A DNA stretch of 64,000 nucleotides from a virus, in the IMG/VR virus record IMGVR_UViG_3300011113_000736, positions 1 through 64,000 of that record. One strand, 5' to 3'. Shown here in pieces: positions 1 through 9,113 of this stretch. A program made the position numbers and the translations under genes. The notes below the pieces were generated by a model. The model searched no databases. It saw nothing but the letters and a program-made list of their open reading frames with translations, and was not told where the DNA came from. Within the stretch, counting starts at the first letter, position 1. Each line of letters starts with the position of its first letter.

Positions 1-2072
1 GCATAACTACAAGAATTTGATCTGATTTGTCCAGCATAACAATTAGCTGGGAATAATTTTCTCTTAGAGCATATACATGCCACATTTGTCAAACAAGGCA
101 AACCGGGAGTATCACATACTGTCGGCGAACATACAATTATAGGTGATTCATACATCGCCACTGTTAAAAATTCAGTCGCTATTGAAGAAACTATTTCTTG
201 ACTTAATGCCTCAATTAAATTGTTTACAGCAAAAACAAGAACAAATATTTGTGACCTATTAGTCAATCCTTCAAGAACTTGATCCATATTGCTTGTGGAA
301 TTATATAATGTTTGAGTAATTCCATCATTTCCACCTTTAATAATAATCACTTGCTGCACATTGGTCTCATAACTAGTATCATTGCCATAAGTCGTTTTAT
401 AAAAAACACCATATGTTTCTCCATAAACAGATATGTCGAAATATCCACTTCCTGCATTCAAATTACTAGATCCACCTGTTATACTTATTTGATCAATCGA
501 AATATTGCTTGCACCCATTACAAACAAACCGGGATACTGATTTGTAAAATAAGAACTATTTGATCCAAAATAAGAGTTTGCATTGACAACTTCACCATCC
601 ATGTTTGTGGGACTATAATCGTAATCGTCAATTCCTATGTCATAAGCTGTAAAATCAATTCCTTCACCATTGCTACTATAAAACAAAACGCTATGAGTGC
701 TTGGAAGTGATAAATTCAAAGATATAGAGCCATATGGCTGATTAACATTTGTGTTGATGTATAATCCACTGTTAAACATGTTTCGTTCGCCATCAGAAAT
801 ACCAACAGGGAACAAATCTTGATGCAAAGGTAGCCCAAGCAATTGACCAGTAGGACTTAACTTTGCAACACCACCAGATTGTTTTGAATTTATGTAATTA
901 AAATTTTCTGTGCAAGGACTGCCATTGTAAAAATAGAAAAACCCAGCTGCAAATATATTTCCTTCAGCATCAATATCCAAACCTTGAACTCTATCATTAA
1001 AACCAGATCCTGTTACAAAAGATTCGTCTCTAGTGCCATCATTATTCAGCCTTACAATGGCTTTTTGTAATGTGTCGTTGTAACCAACAAACCATCCAGC
1101 AACTATAATTTTTCCATTACTTTGTAACTTTACTGCCTGAACATTCATCCAACCTTGCCATCTATTCAAACCTGTTCCATCGGTCGTAAATGATGAATCC
1201 AAATCCCCATTTGTTTCCAAACGCACAATACCGTGATTGCAAGGTTGACCTTTATATGTGGTAAACCAGCCGCCCACTATAATCTTGCCATCATTTTGTA
1301 TTTGTATAGATGTAACTCTATTATCAAATCCACTCCCTACATCAAATCCGTTATCTGTTGTGCCATCAGAATTTAATCTTGCAATGCCATTGCTAATATT
1401 GCCACCGACATAAACTTTTCCTGCATTGTCTATATTTATAGCATAAACATTGCTGTTTACAGCTGTGACATTGCTGCAAAACGCCGCATCTATTGTTCCA
1501 TCAGATTGCAATTTCACAAGTTCCGTGGTATTGGTTCCACCATATCGTGTAAATATACCACCAACAAATATGTTGTCGCTGCTGTCTACATGACAGCATA
1601 AAGCAACATTGTTAAATCCACCAGCATTGTTAAATGTTTCATCCAAACTGCCATCAGTATTTAATCTTGCAATCCTCCTATTCAAATTTTCATCCACATA
1701 TGTAAAGTGCCCTACAATAATATATTTTCCGCTTGATTGCTGTCTTATAGATCTGATATGACCATTACCATTACCGTGAAACTTAATATTGGTAAAAGTG
1801 TTGTCCAAATTTCCATTAATATTAAAACGCTTCACTAAAGAATAATTTTCATCCAATCCAGCATCATATAATCCCGATGAACCTCCAACAACAATCTTAT
1901 CGCCAGAATCGATAAAAACTGACTGCGCCCAACCAAACCAATTAAAGTCTGTCACATCTGGTTCTGTGTAATATTCAGGTTCATTCGCAAAATTATATTT
2001 ATTGGAAATTAAACTAATTATAGAGGAATATCCATTATTTAAACTCGAAAGTATTTCATTTAAATTTTTCAT
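1..2072 (-). CDS. Tail-fibre/adhesin-like protein with delta-60 repeats (C-terminus off the left edge)
   Basis: The minus strand is open from the ATG at 2072 to the left edge, at least 690 codons without a stop, preceded by the ribosome site GGAGA. The first ~450 residues hold about eight copies of a repeat of the type 'GKIIVGGWFT...RLNSDGTxDxxF', which is the delta-60 repeat pattern that forms beta-propeller-like folds in secreted and adhesin proteins. The part nearest the left edge is rich in Cys (CDTPGLPCLTNVACIC). A receptor-binding or tail-fibre role is inferred from the repeats and the phage context. Nothing else in the window resembles it, and the C-terminal domain that would settle its role is missing. 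Confidence 0.75.
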   Translation of the reverse strand, partial: MKNLNEILSSLNNGYSSIISLISNKYNFANEPEYYTEPDVTDFNWFGWAQSVFIDSGDKIVVGGSSGLYDAGLDENYSLVKRFNINGNLDNTFTNIKFHGNGNGHIRSIRQQSSGKYIIVGHFTYVDENLNRRIARLNTDGSLDETFNNAGGFNNVALCCHVDSSDNIFVGGIFTRYGGTNTTELVKLQSDGTIDAAFCSNVTAVNSNVYAINIDNAGKVYVGGNISNGIARLNSDGTTDNGFDVGSGFDNRVTSIQIQNDGKIIVGGWFTTYKGQPCNHGIVRLETNGDLDSSFTTDGTGLNRWQGWMNVQAVKLQSNGKIIVAGWFVGYNDTLQKAIVRLNNDGTRDESFVTGSGFNDRVQGLDIDAEGNIFAAGFFYFYNGSPCTENFNYINSKQSGGVAKLSPTGQLLGLPLHQDLFPVGISDGERNMFNSGLYINTNVNQPYGSISLNLSLPSTHSVLFYSSNGEGIDFTAYDIGIDDYDYSPTNMDGEVVNANSYFGSNSSYFTNQYPGLFVMGASNISIDQISITGGSSNLNAGSGYFDISVYGETYGVFYKTTYGNDTSYETNVQQVIIIKGGNDGITQTLYNSTSNMDQVLEGLTNRSQIFVLVFAVNNLIEALSQEIVSSIATEFLTVAMYESPIIVCSPTVCDTPGLPCLTNVACICSKRKLFPANCYAGQIRSNSCSY

Positions 2073-2156
2073 TATAATTTCTCCATTATATATATTTACA
2101 CTTTGTTTTATGTTTTAAATATGTAAACAAACACATCTCTAATTTCAAGGATACTT

Positions 2157-2402
2157 ATGGAAATTTCAAAAAAAGTATTTGACAAATACAGAAGTATTGT
2201 TGTCGAAGAATATTTTAAAAATGTTGATATCAACACAATAACTGATGAAATGATAATCGCCGAAATGCAAAAAGGATATGTTTATTATAAAGAAAATAAA
2301 AAATTATTATGTTTAAATTGCGGCTTTAACACAAGAGTCAAAGAAAGCAATTTGAAAGAAGAAAAAGTTTGCACAGTATGCTTGAATGAATTTGTCATTT
2401 AA
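2157..2402 (+). CDS. Small zinc-ribbon-like protein
   Basis: An 81-residue protein starting after AAGGA. The C-terminal half has two Cys pairs (CLNCGF near residue 53 and CTVC near 72), spaced as in a zinc ribbon. The N-terminal half is charged and probably helical. It lies 84 bp from the divergent adhesin gene and 20 bp before the next gene, so it probably heads the plus-strand run to 5.4 kb. The function is unknown; a small nucleic-acid or protein-binding zinc protein is the most that can be said. Confidence 0.6.
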   Translation: MEISKKVFDKYRSIVVEEYFKNVDINTITDEMIIAEMQKGYVYYKENKKLLCLNCGFNTRVKESNLKEEKVCTVCLNEFVI

Positions 2403-2422
2403 ATTTTTTACTAATTTAGTTC

Positions 2423-2872
2423 ATGGACAATTCATATTGGGCAAAAGAATTACCACACCCACTTTCTCCTTCACTTGATGATTTCCAAGTGTATAAAGAC
2501 AATCTTATCTCAGGAACAACACTCCTCCTTGGTTGCACCCATAAACTCATTTCAATAAGCACCAATCAAATGGATATAGATCCTTGGTACACATCCCAGA
2601 CCATGATTATCCAAGATTGGCGTGAAAATACCAAATATTATGACAATATCATCGGAGATGGTGTTCTCAACTTCACAAAAGATTTGACAGACTCAGTTTT
2701 AAACATGTGTAAGAAAAATTGTGGTCTTTTTCTTACAAGAACTTTTAAACACAAGCTCCCAATAATGAAAATTGCTGATTATTTCCCGAAAGATAATGAT
2801 TTTAATATCAGACCAGACCTAGTGCTGGAATATGATGATTACAACTTCTTTCTCTGGAGATTCTATGATTAG
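2423..2872 (+). CDS. Class I methyltransferase-like protein
   Basis: A 149-residue protein with a Rossmann-type methyltransferase outline: a glycine-containing first strand (TLLLGCTHKLI, about residues 32-42), an acidic second-strand end (MDIDPW, about 50), then YDNIIGDGVLNF (about 73), which fits motif IV. It is short for a class I enzyme, so the C-terminal sheet may be reduced. It overlaps the next gene by 8 bp, implying coupled translation with the PaaK-like enzyme and a shared pathway, probably small-molecule or surface-glycan modification. The substrate cannot be told. Confidence 0.55.
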   Translation: MDNSYWAKELPHPLSPSLDDFQVYKDNLISGTTLLLGCTHKLISISTNQMDIDPWYTSQTMIIQDWRENTKYYDNIIGDGVLNFTKDLTDSVLNMCKKNCGLFLTRTFKHKLPIMKIADYFPKDNDFNIRPDLVLEYDDYNFFLWRFYD

Positions 2873-3896
2873 CCCCGAAAAAGATGTTGTAAACCTAATC
2901 AATCAATTTGACCAATTACAATGGAATCATAAACCTAATTTTGACCATATTAAAAATTTCCCAATTATTACAAGAGAAGATTTAAGAAAAAAAGAAATGA
3001 AAAAAGGAATGTATTCAACAACCACTTCCGGTAGCACAGGCGAAACACTCACTATTCAAAAAACTTATGGCGATTATGTTTGGTATTATGCAACAAACAT
3101 AAGAGAACTTTTATGGCGAAAATGGGATGCAACAAAAAATTATGCAATCATAAAACCCTTATCAAAACCTGCAATTCACCCGTCTTGGGGAATACCTAAA
3201 ACAATTTTTCCCAAACAAGGTAAAATATTTCGCAATGGACACTTACCAATCAAAGAACTACAAACTTGGCTGGAAGAAAAAAATCCCCATTACCTCCACG
3301 CCAGACCAAGCATCATCAAAGAACTTGATTTAACCAAAATAACAAATTTCATAGATGCTAAAAGCACAGGCGAACTTGGCGGCACTATGTATTCATCAGA
3401 AGAAAATGGAACAATCGCCATATCTTGTCCAGATAACCCTAGCGTCTACCATGTCATGGAAAACCAAATAGTCGAAACAGATGAAAACAACAATATGATC
3501 ATAACCACTCTAACAAACCCATATGTTAGACGATACAAAAATGGTGATTGCATCGAACTAGGAACTTGTCATTGCGGAAGAAGCCTCCAAACAATAACAA
3601 AAATACACGGAAGAGTTAGAAACATGTTCGTATTGCCAAATGGTGATAAAAAATGGGCTTTATTCGGAACGCATTCCTTTTATTCTCAATTCAAAATTAA
3701 AAAATACAAACTCGTTCAAACTGACATCAACAACCTTGAAGTCAATATAATTGCAGAAAAATTGGATGAAGAAGAACTTAAAAAACACATACTTAGCTTT
3801 CTGCAATCTCCGATAAATATCAAAATTAATTATGTTGAAAATTTCCCCAATTATAAACATGAAGAATTCATAAGTTTAGTAAAAATTCATCAATAA
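2865..3896 (+). CDS. PaaK/CapK-like adenylate-forming enzyme
   Basis: A 343-residue protein with the P-loop TTSGSTGE (near residue 36) of the ANL superfamily of adenylating enzymes, in the compact PaaK/CapK style where the first domain is short. The later segment with STGELGG and the C-terminal CHCGRSLQTITKIHGR followed by a small domain fits the A8 hinge region of PaaK relatives. Such enzymes activate carboxylic acids as acyl-AMP, and CapK relatives occur in capsule loci. The ATG at 2865 is chosen over 2832 because TGGAGA sits 7 nt before it and it overlaps the upstream stop. The substrate is unknown. Confidence 0.72.
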   Translation: MISPEKDVVNLINQFDQLQWNHKPNFDHIKNFPIITREDLRKKEMKKGMYSTTTSGSTGETLTIQKTYGDYVWYYATNIRELLWRKWDATKNYAIIKPLSKPAIHPSWGIPKTIFPKQGKIFRNGHLPIKELQTWLEEKNPHYLHARPSIIKELDLTKITNFIDAKSTGELGGTMYSSEENGTIAISCPDNPSVYHVMENQIVETDENNNMIITTLTNPYVRRYKNGDCIELGTCHCGRSLQTITKIHGRVRNMFVLPNGDKKWALFGTHSFYSQFKIKKYKLVQTDINNLEVNIIAEKLDEEELKKHILSFLQSPINIKINYVENFPNYKHEEFISLVKIHQ

Positions 3897-3967
3897 TTCA
3901 TCAAACATTATCCATTTGTAATATTGTTATTTCATAAAACATCCCTAAATAATAATGTGAGGTGTTT

Positions 3968-4921
3968 ATGATCAGACGCACTTTAACAGCAGCGCAAAAC
4001 GATGAAGCTAAACTCTATGTCGTAACACCAATCATAAATCCAAGAAGATACGAAAGCAGATACAAGCTTTACGAAAAATTTCAAAAAATGATTGCAGATT
4101 CAGGCGCTTCTCTTTACACAATAGAAGCAGCTTATGGTAATAGACCATTCCAAATAACAGATCCCACTAATCCTCAAAACATCCAAGTCAGAACACAAAC
4201 AGAACTGTGGCATAAAGAAAATCTAATTAATATCGCCGTACAAAGACTCCCAGCAGATTGGGAATATTTCGCTTGGATTGATGCCGATGTCTCTTTCGCT
4301 AGACCAGATTGGGTCGAAGAAACTATTCATCAACTCCAACATTATAGCTTCGTACAAATGTTTAGCACCGCTGTAGATCTTTCACCATCACATAATATGA
4401 TAAAATCCCATAGAGGCTTTGTTCACAGTTATTATAATGAAGAACATCCCAAATGCAAAGGATATGATTATTGGCACCCCGGCTTTGCTTGGGCAGCAAC
4501 CAAAACAGCCTTTAATGCAGTTGGCGGTCTAATAGAAGAAGCAATTCTTGGATCAGGCGATAGACATATGGCTTTCGGACTTATCGACAAAATGGAATTA
4601 ACAATAAATAAAAAATTCACCCCAGCCTATAAGCGTGTTCTTAAAAAATGGGAAGATTTAGCCAACAAAAATATTAAACGAAATATTGGTTATGTAGATG
4701 GTACTTTACTTCACTTCTGGCACGGCAAAAAGAAAGATCGTGGATACAACTGGAGAACAAATATCCTCATCAAAAATCAATATGACCCAGACACTGATAT
4801 CAAAAAAGATTGGCAAGGAATGCTTGCACTTACTGGCGACAAGCCAAGACTCAGAGACGAATTAAGAAAATATTTCAAATCACGCAACGAAGATAGCATC
4901 GATGTGGAACATAATTCTTGA
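3968..4921 (+). CDS. GT-A-type glycosyltransferase
   Basis: A 317-residue protein that opens with a strand typical of GT-A folds (KLYVVTPIINPRRY) and carries WIDADV (Asp105-x-Asp107), a DxD metal/nucleotide-sugar motif. Later HPGFAWAATKTAF and the GSGDRHMAFG segment resemble the acceptor side and base of family 2-like enzymes. The ATG at 3968 is used because GTGAGGTG lies just upstream; a GTG at 3962 in the same frame is the alternative. A TAAATA late-type box lies 16-21 nt upstream. The target (virion protein, host glycan or DNA) is unknown. Confidence 0.75.
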   Translation: MIRRTLTAAQNDEAKLYVVTPIINPRRYESRYKLYEKFQKMIADSGASLYTIEAAYGNRPFQITDPTNPQNIQVRTQTELWHKENLINIAVQRLPADWEYFAWIDADVSFARPDWVEETIHQLQHYSFVQMFSTAVDLSPSHNMIKSHRGFVHSYYNEEHPKCKGYDYWHPGFAWAATKTAFNAVGGLIEEAILGSGDRHMAFGLIDKMELTINKKFTPAYKRVLKKWEDLANKNIKRNIGYVDGTLLHFWHGKKKDRGYNWRTNILIKNQYDPDTDIKKDWQGMLALTGDKPRLRDELRKYFKSRNEDSIDVEHNS

Positions 4922-4951
4922 CTTAAAAATAAAAAAATATAAAATAACTCA

Positions 4952-5392
4952 ATGAACGAATATTTGCTACAAAGATGCGTTCGCATCATGTTAGCTGATT
5001 GGAATAATAAAAAAGAAAGACCATTTTATCATTACGCCTTCGCTATAAGAAAAAATAAAATTATAGCAATGGGTAAGAACAACCCAATTATGACCTCTGC
5101 TAAAGCTTATCGCCTAGCTATGAAGTTTAATATCAAACATTGGCAGAAATACCCCTTCCTTCACGCAGAAGCAGCCCTTTTACTTAAACTTGATGAAAAG
5201 CACTATAACAAAAGAACAACGATTCTAAGCCTAAAAATCAATAGACATGGACAATTCAGATTAGCCAAGCCGTGCTACAAATGCCAAATAGCTTTAGATG
5301 CATTAGGGCTAACTAAAGTCTATTGGTGCCTTACTGATGAAGAAAATCGTCCCCTACCAATTCTGGAGGGGACGATGGATGCTGTAGCGTAA
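4952..5392 (+). CDS. Cytidine/dCMP deaminase-fold protein
   Basis: A 146-residue protein with the zinc-dependent deaminase signature: His71-Ala-Glu73, then Pro107-Cys108-x-x-Cys111. In this superfamily the His and two Cys bind zinc and the Glu shuttles protons. It may act in nucleotide metabolism (dCMP to dUMP) or on modified bases, but the substrate loop does not decide. It follows the glycosyltransferase by 30 bp. TATAAAATA lies a few bases before the ATG and there is no Shine-Dalgarno sequence, a layout also seen at the cargo genes. Confidence 0.7.
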   Translation: MNEYLLQRCVRIMLADWNNKKERPFYHYAFAIRKNKIIAMGKNNPIMTSAKAYRLAMKFNIKHWQKYPFLHAEAALLLKLDEKHYNKRTTILSLKINRHGQFRLAKPCYKCQIALDALGLTKVYWCLTDEENRPLPILEGTMDAVA

Positions 5393-5399
5393 ATTTTAA

Positions 5400-6539
5400 T
5401 TAAACTTCGCCATTCTTTATTTTTTCAATGAATGAATTCATATTTTTCTTATTGTAAACATGACCAAACAAATCCATTTCTGTCCAAACTTCAAACCCAT
5501 AGCCAAGTTCATACGCTTTTGTTTTAGCGGATTCCATTTTAGCTTGTACGACCGAATCTTCTAACATTTTTTCGGGTTTAATTTCTATTAGTTTTTTAGA
5601 TCCATCATAGTATTCCACCAATATGTCAACCAAATATTGTGATGTTATTTCTTTATTAGGGTGTACATAATCAATTGACATTTCTTCAACAAAATATGTT
5701 TTTACATTTTTGTCTTCATCTAACTTTAGATAAGCTTTCTTTTCATATGAAGAACGGAAATGAATATTTCCTGCTTTAGGTGATTGATGTCTGCCTTTTA
5801 AATGATGAGTATTAGGATCAAATCCTTCTTTATATTGTTGGATTGTTGCTTTAGATATCTTTTCACGATGTTCTTTGCTGAATCCACCTTGTTTTTCTAA
5901 CATTTTTTTACGACCGGAAGAAATATTGGCTCGATGTTCTTCAGAATATGTTCGACCAGATATTCTTTCAGAATGTTCTTTTTTCCATTCTGCTGTATGA
6001 TGTTTCCCTAGCATTCCATTTGAACAATGATTGGCAAGTAATATTTCTGTTGCTTTTTTTCTATGTTCTGGATTATTCTTCATATAATCGCTTAATTTTT
6101 TCTTAAATTCTTCACTACGCTCAATACCTGTAAGCTTGGCTCTTATTTTCTCTCTTTGCTCTTGGCTTATTTCTTTGTCTTTTTGTACACAGCTTTTGCA
6201 ATCTTGTGTGTAAGGCTCTTCTAATTTGCCAAAATATGCACTCATCTTTATTTCTCGATAACGATCACCTTCATGTTTTGGATGAGCGCAATACACTTTA
6301 ATTATTTCGTTGTTTTGCCTTCCGTTACCAATTTTGTTCATTGGATTATTATATCTCATAGAACAATCACGACAAATAAATTGTTCTCCATTGTTTTTCA
6401 TTATGTTTCTTTTAGCTGGTTGCTTTCCGATACTAATTATTTCTCCAATTATTTTATGATTAGGACAATCGCATGTTATTTGTATTTTATCCGCATCTTT
6501 GAAAGATGCATATTTTTGATTGAACTCATGAATGTTCAT
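5400..6539 (-). CDS. Free-standing homing endonuclease with NUMOD3-like repeats and a PD-(D/E)xK-like domain
   Basis: A 379-residue protein with a strong AAGGAG site. The N-terminal third has Cys/His clusters (CDCPNH, CRDC, CAHPKH, CKSC) resembling repeated zinc fingers. The middle holds short repeats of the kind 'sEEHRaniS', 'SKEHREKISKA', 'TAEWKKEHSERISG', typical of NUMOD3 DNA-binding modules. The end (residues ~265-350) contains FRSSYEKK, YLVDILVEY and KLIEIKPEK, which fits a TnsA/Vsr-like PD-(D/E)xK nuclease. It lies directly downstream of the major capsid gene terminator, a usual site for phage homing genes. It is selfish DNA rather than a phage function. Confidence 0.72.
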   Translation of the reverse strand: MNIHEFNQKYASFKDADKIQITCDCPNHKIIGEIISIGKQPAKRNIMKNNGEQFICRDCSMRYNNPMNKIGNGRQNNEIIKVYCAHPKHEGDRYREIKMSAYFGKLEEPYTQDCKSCVQKDKEISQEQREKIRAKLTGIERSEEFKKKLSDYMKNNPEHRKKATEILLANHCSNGMLGKHHTAEWKKEHSERISGRTYSEEHRANISSGRKKMLEKQGGFSKEHREKISKATIQQYKEGFDPNTHHLKGRHQSPKAGNIHFRSSYEKKAYLKLDEDKNVKTYFVEEMSIDYVHPNKEITSQYLVDILVEYYDGSKKLIEIKPEKMLEDSVVQAKMESAKTKAYELGYGFEVWTEMDLFGHVYNKKNMNSFIEKIKNGEV

Positions 6540-6673
6540 TTCCCGACTCCTTAGTTGAATGTTTAATTAAATTACCATCAACTTAATATAGAATCAAGCT
6601 TAAAATTTTTTTTCTTTCCACATTATTTTTTTAAGTTCTATGCTCGTCTCTCTATGGCTAACTTTTCCATAAC

Positions 6674-6711
6674 ATATAAAAAAAGAAACCCGACCTTAAA
6701 GGTCGGGTTTC
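6674..6711 (-). terminator. Intrinsic terminator after the major capsid gene
   Basis: A perfect stem of 11 bp (GAAACCCGACC with GGTCGGGTTTC, arms 6685-6695 and 6701-6711) is followed on the minus strand by a run of seven T. It lies 30 bp beyond the stop of the capsid gene and separates the head operon from the homing endonuclease gene. Confidence 0.88.
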
Positions 6712-6741
6712 TGGGATCTATTTGAGATAGATCTAATATTT

Positions 6742-8208
6742 TTACACACGGAAATTGGCTATCGACAATCTTGCATAAAATTTTGCGCCTTCTCGTAATA
6801 GTTTTTTTCCGTATCGAACAAGTAGACCACGCCTTGGGCAGAATGACTCTGGATCAAGGACAACTGGAGTCTGAGTTAGGGGGACATATGGGCAGTAGAA
6901 ATAACCACTATCCATGTATGAATCTCCCTTATATCCCATGAGAAGCTGGTTGGTTGGGAAGAGGGGATCCTTATAGAGACGGTAGCGGTTAGCCACGGTT
7001 CCGACATACTGCACACCCAAGGAGGAGGTGAAGGTTTCGGAAGGAGCAGGAGCGAAGCCAGCGGTAGCGGTTTCGAAGATTGAAGCAACTTCAGGTGAGG
7101 TCACGATGAAGTTAGCGCCGCCACGGAGGGTCTTCCTATGGATCACATTGGAGACCTCAATGATCTTCACATAGAGGGCTTCGTACTTTTCCTTGATGGT
7201 CTGACCGATAGCGGTGCTGAAGTCCCAAGCGGAGACAGTACCGGCGTTGTTGCGGAGGTCGCCCAACACTTCACGGTCGATTTCGAGGTTGATTTCCTGA
7301 GCGAGAACAGCGGTCAACTCAGCTTCAGCGTCGAGGTTGTGCTGTGAGCGGAGGTCTTGCTGTGCTTCGTATGACCACACTGCCTTGAGCTTACGGGTCT
7401 TGGCAATGATGTCTTCTGATTCAACGACGAGGTTGATTTCAGGAAGGTCTTGGTTGCACTCCATATTGTACTCATAGGAGAGTACGCAGTAGTTGCTACC
7501 GGGGGTTCCGCCGGTCCAAGCGAGGGTGAACTCACCAGTGGTGAGGTCGATGCTGGTGCCGGAAGTGGTGCCCTTAACAGTAGGTGAACCAATATCGGTG
7601 AAAGTGAAAGAGCCAGCTGATGAGACGACGAATGTCTGGATAGCTGTGCCAGCGTTGTAAACAGTACCAGTAATGGTGCCAGCGAGGATTGGGGTATGTT
7701 CCAATGGGCTGAACACGCTGGTAGCAACGCCACCGCTGTTGGTGCTGGTAGTTTCGTTGTTTACAAACTGTGAAGAGTAGTAAACATCGAGGTTTGCAGT
7801 ACCATCAGCCAACTGCTGGAGTGAGTTCACATCATCGGTGGGGAAGCCGCCGTTATTGGAAGCGCCACGGACTGAACCCTTGTTTGAGGAGTACCTAAAG
7901 CGGAGGTAGTACACCAAGCCGGTAGGACCGAGTAGTGGCTGAACGCTAACAATCTTGTTGGCGATCAACTGGGGATAAATACGACGAACAAGGGGAATTG
8001 AGATCCTCTTGAACTGTGCGACATCGGCGGTGTCGGTTGACACTTCGTTGAAAAGCTTTTCTCTTTCGAGCATTAGGCGTTGGTTCTCAAGGAGAACTGC
8101 GGTAGCAGCACGGGTATGAGTGTCATCGATACCCTTGAGAAGACCAGTTTTAGCCCAACGGCTCTCTAGTTCTTTAGCTTCGTTAAGATAAGCTGCATTA
8201 AGACTCAT
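6742..8208 (-). CDS. 23: Major capsid protein, T4 gp23-like
   Basis: A 488-residue protein, close to the 521 residues of T4 gp23. The start (SLNAAYLNEAKELESRW) and the stretch from about residue 65 (AQFKRISIPLVRRIYPQLIA, then VQPLLGPTGLVYYLRFRY) follow the gp23 pattern, including the conserved 'GPTGLIYAmR'-like segment. It is the last gene of the portal-protease-scaffold-capsid series, ends before a strong terminator and has AAAGGTG upstream. GC content and codon choice are clearly higher than in neighbouring genes, as expected for the most expressed virion protein. The N-terminal ~60 residues are probably removed by the protease. Confidence 0.93.
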   Translation of the reverse strand: MSLNAAYLNEAKELESRWAKTGLLKGIDDTHTRAATAVLLENQRLMLEREKLFNEVSTDTADVAQFKRISIPLVRRIYPQLIANKIVSVQPLLGPTGLVYYLRFRYSSNKGSVRGASNNGGFPTDDVNSLQQLADGTANLDVYYSSQFVNNETTSTNSGGVATSVFSPLEHTPILAGTITGTVYNAGTAIQTFVVSSAGSFTFTDIGSPTVKGTTSGTSIDLTTGEFTLAWTGGTPGSNYCVLSYEYNMECNQDLPEINLVVESEDIIAKTRKLKAVWSYEAQQDLRSQHNLDAEAELTAVLAQEINLEIDREVLGDLRNNAGTVSAWDFSTAIGQTIKEKYEALYVKIIEVSNVIHRKTLRGGANFIVTSPEVASIFETATAGFAPAPSETFTSSLGVQYVGTVANRYRLYKDPLFPTNQLLMGYKGDSYMDSGYFYCPYVPLTQTPVVLDPESFCPRRGLLVRYGKKLLREGAKFYARLSIANFRV

Positions 8209-8231
8209 TTTATCACCTTTCTAAAGTAAAA

Positions 8232-9113
8232 TTACTTAGCCTTTTTAATACCTGAAAGAACGAGAAGATCGTTGTCTGCATTTACTGAAGTTGATTCAGA
8301 GATAACCTGAACATTTTCAGTAATTAACTGACCTCTCCCGCTTACGCTCTTTGCTTTCTCGCCACGCTCTTTCTGCTCACTGATGACTTTCTTGGTGTTG
8401 TTAACACGGCTTTCACCAATGACTTCAGAAGCTCTGCGAACGCTCTCATTCAACTTGGTGTTTTCGGTTGAAAGACGAATGTTGCGAGCTTCCATCATAC
8501 GAAGCTGACCCTTAAGATCTTCGACAGACTTACGGGCTTCTTCAAGCTTGCCGGAAGTGCTGAAGAACTGCTCATCGCCAGAGATGTAATCAGAAGCGAT
8601 GTTGACAATCTTATCGAGTGCAACTTTGTGTTCCACGATACGAGGATCAGCCATGAGGTCTCTCTTGGCTTGCTCGTAGATTTCCACGCCCTTGACTTGG
8701 AGGAACTCGTCAACCTTGTCAACGATGTATTCCTTCATTTCCTTGAGCTTGGCATCATACTCTTCATAGAGGTCGCTTTCGACGCTGTTCTTGCTGTTTC
8801 TTTCGGCAAGAATCATTTGATAAGCTTCCTCATAGCCTTCTTCGAGGGTGTTTTCGAACTCAGCCTTCTGAGTGGAAAGTCTCTCTTGAAGATCGGCAAT
8901 GATCTGATAAGCTTCGTTGTAGCCCTGATAGGCGGTTTTTTCAGCTTGGGAAAGCTCGTTGGTAAGCTGGGCATAAGCTTCTTCAAGATTCTTATTGAAT
9001 TCAGCTTCCATTTCCTTCTTGGACTCTTCCAACATTTCATTGACAGCCTGAGCAACTTCGTTGATTTGATCAGCTGGAAGAAGATTCTTCAAAGAATTTA
9101 AAATCTTGTTCAT
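8232..9113 (-). CDS. 22: Prohead core/scaffolding protein, T4 gp22-like
   Basis: A 293-residue, highly charged protein made mainly of predicted coiled coil (residues ~20-130 rich in Glu/Lys/Ala heptads, and ~185-240). It lies between the protease and the capsid genes, exactly where gp22 lies in T4. The family forms the internal core on which gp23 assembles and is then degraded by the protease. Its ATG overlaps the protease stop as TAATG, so translation is coupled. The identification rests on position, composition and coiled coil rather than on catalytic motifs. Confidence 0.85.
   Translation of the reverse strand: MNKILNSLKNLLPADQINEVAQAVNEMLEESKKEMEAEFNKNLEEAYAQLTNELSQAEKTAYQGYNEAYQIIADLQERLSTQKAEFENTLEEGYEEAYQMILAERNSKNSVESDLYEEYDAKLKEMKEYIVDKVDEFLQVKGVEIYEQAKRDLMADPRIVEHKVALDKIVNIASDYISGDEQFFSTSGKLEEARKSVEDLKGQLRMMEARNIRLSTENTKLNESVRRASEVIGESRVNNTKKVISEQKERGEKAKSVSGRGQLITENVQVISESTSVNADNDLLVLSGIKKAK

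Noticed and set aside
312-563. Plus-strand 83-residue frame
   Set aside because: It lies antisense inside the delta-60-repeat gene, which has the repeats and the ribosome site.
7138-7733. Frames of 69 and 139 residues inside the capsid gene
   Set aside because: They are other-frame shadows of a highly biased, GC-richer gene.
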